Below, in pieces: positions 58,986-64,000 of a stretch of DNA of 64,000 nt. Every line of letters starts with the position of its first letter. Within the stretch, counting starts at the first letter, position 1. The stretch comes from Halocaridina rubra. Taxonomy: Eukaryota > Arthropoda > Malacostraca > Decapoda > Atyidae. The notes beneath the pieces were generated by a model. That model had not been told where the DNA came from and ran no database searches. It worked only from the letters and a program-made list of their open reading frames with translations. The translations under genes were made by a program, and so were the position numbers. The stretch covers positions 1-64,000 of the forward strand of contig JAXCGZ010000053.1 of NCBI GenBank assembly GCA_037179515.1. Direction: 5' to 3'.

Positions 58986-59558
58986 TCACAGTATTGCATC
59001 ATACGAAATAGTGTTCGATAGCGTACAATGTATTGGGGTCGCAGCTACGTGAGCTAGCATATATATTTATATTTCCAGTAGTTTCATGATTTTATTGATA
59101 AAAAAAACGTATTTATTAGCCTAAGAATAATAAAACAGTAAAAAACATAAATACTAACAGTATTGCAACATGTAAAGTACGATACCGCTATCAGCGTTTT
59201 GGACAAAGACTCATTCAGTCTAACTCACGTTTTGCTTGTGTTCGATAGCGTACAATGTATTGGGGTCGAAGCTACGTGAGCTAGCATATATATTTATTTT
59301 TCCAGTAGTTTCATGATTTTATTGATAAAAAAACGTATTTCTTAGCCTAAGAATAATATAACAGTAAAAAATAGTAAAAAACATAAATACTAACAGTATT
59401 GCAACATGTAAAATACAATACTGCTATCAGCGTTTCGGACAAAGGCTTCCACCATCTTCCATTGTCTCGCCTCACTCGTGTGCGCCATTCATGTTGTGCT
59501 TATTATTATTAATATGTTTTGCTTGTGATTTTTTTACCCGCATATTTTAACCTTTGCA

Positions 59559-59700
59559 ATGCCTCCCAAGCATCCTTCATCTTCTGAGGCTTCTTGTAGT
59601 GAGCCTAAGCGGCAAAGGAAATGTTAACCATTGTAGATAAAGTGAAACTCTTAGATATGTTGAAAGAAGGAAAGAAGTTTGTGGATGTCGGACGCTATTC
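59559..59700 (+). pseudogene. T1 transposase N-terminal exon, frameshifted
   Basis: ATG at 59559 encodes MPPKHPSSSEASCSEPKRQR, then a small deletion causes a stop. The original frame resumes (KVKLLDMLKEGKKFVDVG) just after. Confidence 0.62.
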
Positions 59701-59985
59701 TACGTATACGTAAAAATTATTGTAAAATATGGAACCTATTAATGTCATGTCCTCATCACCCTCATTCATGGTAAGTTTTCCTATCACTTTCATAAAAAAA
59801 TTACGTTGCTTGCTGTTATTTATAATGTAAAGGGTGTTTTTTTAACAGTACAGGGAGGGTTTATACAGTGTAAACGTAAAAAATACATTAAAATATCTAT
59901 GTACATATAGGCTGATCTCTACACCACGGATTCCCGGGTTCGCGCCGGGTCCCGGAACCGAACTATCGCGATAAGTGATGCAACA

Positions 59986-60087
<102 letters not shown>

Positions 60088-60387
60088 TGATCCTTCGCTC
60101 TATCGCATTTCTTCCCTCGCGAATTCACTGTAAAGCGATTTTTTTTGGCAATTTTTTTTGGGGGGGGGGTATATTGTATGCAAAAATATTAAAGTATTAA
60201 AAATATTAAAATTTTAAATATTTTCATTTTTTTTTTTTTCATTATTTAACTGATAAAAAAAATTAATTTCCCAGCCTACGAATACTAAAACAGTAAGAAA
60301 TAGTAAAAAAAAAACATGAATTTGAACATGTAACTCTGCACCATAGAAAGTACTATACCGGTGTCAGCGTTTCGGAAAACGCATATA

Positions 60388-60895
60388 CAGTGTTCCCCCC
60401 CTTATCGCGGTAGTTCGGTTCCGGGACCCAGTGCGAACCAGGAAAATCGCGAAGTAGGATCAGCAAAAAAAAAAAAAAATTTTTTTTTTTCTTAAGATGA
60501 TTATGACACCAGGACAGGCCAAAAATAATAGAATAAAAGGGCCTTTATCAGGCTGTAAAGAGAAACAGAGATGGAGAGTGTAATGACCTGTCAGATGTGA
60601 AGGGATTATAAAAGATGTGTAATGAATATCCAGCTCTCTGCTGGGTTTATTATACCTCTGCACTACTTTCATGATGTCTATTCTAAAAATTCTCCTTAGA
60701 TCTTATTATTATTATTATTATTGGCAACAATAATTTTACTTTGATGATGATTGGGGAGATTATTATTATTATTATTATCACTATTATTATTATTATTATT
60801 ATTATTATTATCATTACTACGAATTCGTAATTAAACCATTATTTTTACTATAAATAATGTAGTTTTGGTTGAATGAACAAGAGTTACTTAAAGAT

Positions 60896-60930
<35 letters not shown>

Positions 60931-61751
60931 CCATACAGCACCATGATCACTTTCTTCACAGTCGCTACAAGTATCGCAGACGCGGGTTAATGGTGCGGAA
61001 AAACAATGTAGTTAGTGCTCGGCTCAGAATGGGGTATCGGCCTTTAAGGCAGGTCTCCCAGACTCTAGATATGCCACAGTACTCCTCCTGTAAATTATGC
61101 GACCGTCCTAATGCTAACACTCTTGACCACTATTGTCTTCAGTGTCCCACAGTGAGAGATGTTTTACCACGAGGTCAGAACTTAATACAGATCTGCTCAT
61201 TTTTACTTAATGATGACAACCTTGATGTTATTCTTGCTCTTTATCCTCACTTTGGTGGCCATTAATTATATTGAATTATACATATATTTTCTGTATGTTG
61301 CTGTATAATTCTGTTTGTGCATTCTGCGTTTCTCTGAGCTTTACTTTTGCATATAATGTACTCTGTGCTGCCATACTGTAAGTTGTGTGTTAGTATGCAG
61401 CAATGTTTTATCAATATGTACACCTCCCTGTAAACCATGTTCAATTCTTTGTTTTGTATCCATTTGAAGCATTATTTGTATGAACTCATGTAATGTCTGA
61501 CGCTTTGGCGCAATAAATTAATAAAATAAATAAATAATCTCTCTCTCTCTCTCTCCAACATTCTATTCTACCCAACCCTCCACACTCTCTTTGTCCCAGC
61601 CAACTAGCGAGGGGTACTTTACACAGTTATTAAAAGTAAATAAACCAACAGATGTACAAACAATGATGAGCCCTTAATAATAATAATAATGATGATGATA
61701 ATAATCTCCACAATCATCATCAAAGGAAAATTATTGTTCCCAATGATGATG

Positions 61752-61785
<34 letters not shown>

Positions 61786-62093
61786 TAATGATAATAATAT
61801 GATCTAAGCAGCATTATTGGAATAGACATCATGAAAGTAATGCAGAGGTATATTAAAACCCAGCAGAGAGCTAGATATTCATTACACATCTTTTATAATC
61901 CCTTCACATCTGAAAGGTCATTACACTCTCCATCTCTGTTTCTCTTTACAACCTGATAAAGTCTGTTTTATTTTATAAATTTTTTGGCCCATCCTGGTGC
62001 CATATTTTTTTTTTTTTTTTTTTTTTTGCCAAAATAAAACCGCGATACAGTGAGAACGAGAACCAAGAAACGCGAATAACTGGGGGAACACTG
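60388..62093 (-). mobile_element. T2 foldback/Tigger-like element containing a LINE 3' end
   Basis: Ends CAGTGTTCCCCCC and GGGGGAACACTG with TA on both sides (60386-60387, 62094-62095). Foldback arms about 60500-60780 and 61690-61990. The spacer (CT)n is split by the LINE fragment. Confidence 0.8.
60930..61537 (+). pseudogene. LINE 3' end with CCHC-like C-terminus
   Basis: Frame from about 60936 to a stop at 61263: VVSARLRMGYRPLRQ, then SCKLCDRPNANTLDHYCLQC, a CxxC…HxxxxC motif common at the C-terminus of non-LTR retrotransposon ORF2 proteins. A 3' UTR and an A-rich tail (AATAAATTAATAAAATAAAT) end at about 61537 inside (CT)n. It is a 5'-truncated insertion. The clade is not certain. Confidence 0.75.
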
Positions 62094-62820
62094 TATTAAA
62101 ATTTCCAGTAGTTTCATGATTTTATTGATAAAAAAAAACGTATTTCTTACCCTAAGAATAATAAAACAGTAAAAAATAGTAAAAAACATAAATACTAACA
62201 GTATTCCACCATGTAAAATACGATACCGGTATCGTTTCGGAAAACGAAAAGGGTCGCACCTGCGTGAGCTAGTACATATTGAAATTTTCATTATTCTATT
62301 GATAAAACAAGTATTTCCTAGCCTAAGAGTAATAAAACAGTAAAAAATAGTAAGAAACATAAATTTAGATATATAACTCACAGTATTGCATCATGTGAAA
62401 TACTGTCCGATAGCGTACAATGTATTGGGGTCGCACCTACGTGACCTAGCATATATAGTAATATTTCCAGTAGTTTCATGATTTTATTGATAAAAAACGT
62501 ATTTCTTAGCCTAAGAATAATAAAACAGTAAAAAACATAAATACTAACAGTATTGCACCATGTAAAATACGATACCGATATCAGCGTTTCGGACAAAGGC
62601 TTGCACATACGTGAGATAGTTCATGGAATGCTATTGGCTGAAAGAGTGAGAGATCTGTATCATGGGGTCTGATTGGCTTTTTCATTGAAGTTTGGTTCTC
62701 CCACCATCTTCCATTGTCTCGCCTCACTTGTTCAGTCTAACTCACGTGTGCGGCGTTCATGTTGTGCTTATTAATACGTTTTGCTTGTGATTTTTTTACT
62801 CGCATATTTTAACCTTAGCA

Positions 62821-63078
62821 ATGCCTCCCAAGCATCCTGCATCTTCTAAGGCTTCTGGTAGTGAGCCTAAGCAGCAAAGGAAGATGTTAACCATAACAGA
62901 TAAGGTGAAACTCTTAGATATGTTGAAAGAAGGAAAAAGTTTACAGATGTCGGCCACTATTTTGGCCTTAATAAATAACAGCCATAAAGCTGTTATTGGC
63001 TGCGGAATAATATCCTCTGGCATCTACAAACTCATTACCACCTCATTCACGGTAAGTTTACCTATCACGTACATATAA
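62821..63078 (+). pseudogene. T1 transposase N-terminal exon, longest open copy
   Basis: 85 codons: MPPKHPASSK … QRKMLTITDKVKLLDMLKEG, then a frame change relative to the other copies keeps it open through KAVIGCGIISSGIYK. The extra length comes from a different frame after EGKS, not from restored transposase. Confidence 0.6.
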
Positions 63079-63457
63079 ACTTACGTTGCATGCTGTTATT
63101 TATAAAGTAAAGGGTGGTTTTTGAACAGTGCAGGGAGGGTTTATACAGTGAACGTAAAAATAATTGTAAAATACCTATGTACATGAGTATGTCATGTCAT
63201 TACCACCTCATTCACAGTAAGTTTATCTATCACTTTCTTATAAATTTACTCTTGCATGCTGTTATTTATGAAGTAAAGGGTGTTTTGTTAACAGTACAGG
63301 GAGGGTTTATGTAGTTTATACAGTGTAAACGTAAAAATAAATTAAAATATCTATGTACATATAGGGTGATCCTACTTCACGAAATTCCTGTCTCGCGCCG
63401 GGTCCCGGAAACGAACCTTTGTGATAATCGAAGGAACACTGTATATATATATATATA

Positions 63458-64000
63458 CCTCACCTAACTTCGTTAATTGGTTTCAGGAGAGACGACTTAA
63501 GTTGAAAAACGACTCAAATCGAATTAGCTTGTCTCTAGGCTAGCCTAGATATACAGATTTACTGTAGTAGTAGTATAGTTGGGTGGGATATGCCTTTTGC
63601 AACGGCTCCCAAGTCTAGGTTTTGCTTTGCTAAATTGTTTGTGCAGTTTTTATTATTTGATTTCTTTTTCTACAAATTCTTTTTATAAATTTTTTTCTTT
63701 CTTTGACGTCTTTTTCACTACAATATCTAAATAACAATATATTAGCAATTATTTCAATTTTCTTTTCTATATATGGTTGTGCTAAAAAACTATATTCTGT
63801 TCTTATTTGTGCATATGCTTCACAAAATAGTAGAAAATGTTCCAGGCTCTCTTCACATTGTTCACACGTTGGGCAGGCAGTATCTTTATTTTTAAATTTA
63901 TGTACAGTAAACAAATTAATGAGCTCTATTATGCCGTTGGCAACAGGCTTAGCATGGTGGCCAGTGTTGCCAGATAAAGCGGATGTTTTTGTTTTCAAAT
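63458..64000 (-). mobile_element. T4 element, partial (runs off the right edge)
   Basis: The terminal sequence ACCTCACCTAACTTCGTTAA… with ACGACTTAAG matches, inverted, the right end of T4 at 32330. It continues into the same LINE-derived segment. Confidence 0.6.
63630..63998 (-). pseudogene. LINE-type C-terminal ORF fragment with CCHC-like motif
   Basis: A 122-codon open frame with CPTCEQCEESLEHFLLFC (C-x2-C…H-x4-C), then a Lys/Arg-rich tail ending at 63630. The motif is the usual zinc-finger-like end of non-LTR ORF2 proteins. It lies inside T4 and is joined upstream to a sequence shared with T3 (GTTGCCAACGGCATAATAGA), so it is a captured fragment. A decayed second copy is at 31985. Confidence 0.65.

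Overview
The window looks like eukaryotic nuclear DNA, most likely from an arthropod and plausibly a decapod crustacean. That taxonomic reading is an inference from three things: spliceosomal introns, very long (TA)n, (TTA)n and (CT)n microsatellites, and dense TA-target transposons, Penelope-like elements and CR1-like LINEs. I cannot name the species. There are no bacterial operons, rRNA genes or CRISPR arrays. Only one host protein-coding gene can be supported.

Host gene (about 32.9-49.4 kb, + strand): an ankyrin-repeat protein with a C-terminal SOCS box. I reconstructed 12 coding exons, joining into a 765-codon frame plus stop. One junction (exon 4 to 5) is ambiguous. The introns carry a hAT relic with a perfect 8-bp target duplication, a Tigger-like non-autonomous element, and a CR1-like LINE that was itself interrupted by a Tc1/mariner copy.

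Left side (1-32.3 kb): a cluster of nested mobile elements. Two Penelope-like reverse-transcriptase copies lie head to head (365-1417 minus, 11196-13020 plus). Between them sits a Tigger-like element, T1 (1460-10956), and inside T1 is a 7.8-kb LTR retrotransposon (1512-9292). Farther right, element T3 (about 13.8-23.4 kb) contains element T2 (14099-22484), which contains a second, younger LTR retrotransposon (14337-21554). The two LTR elements differ in their LTRs and primer-binding sites but share a long internal region with no recognisable pol. They therefore look like non-autonomous large retrotransposon derivatives. From 23.4 to 32.3 kb, T1, T2, T3 and T4 copies alternate with (TA)n tracts like beads on a string.

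Right side (49.4-64 kb): an array of tRNA-like repeats with an internal inversion, a decayed Penelope GIY-YIG endonuclease, and more nested Tigger-like copies. One of these carries about 16 tandem copies of a ~158-bp unit that is present only about twice in its relatives. LINE 3' ends are also present. T1, T2, T3, T4 and T5 are labels used only in this report: T1 carries a short pogo/Tigger-type transposase exon, T2 carries a long foldback core, T3 carries ~180-bp subrepeats, T4 has 'ACTTAAGTCG' ends, and T5 is a Tigger-like element in intron 9.
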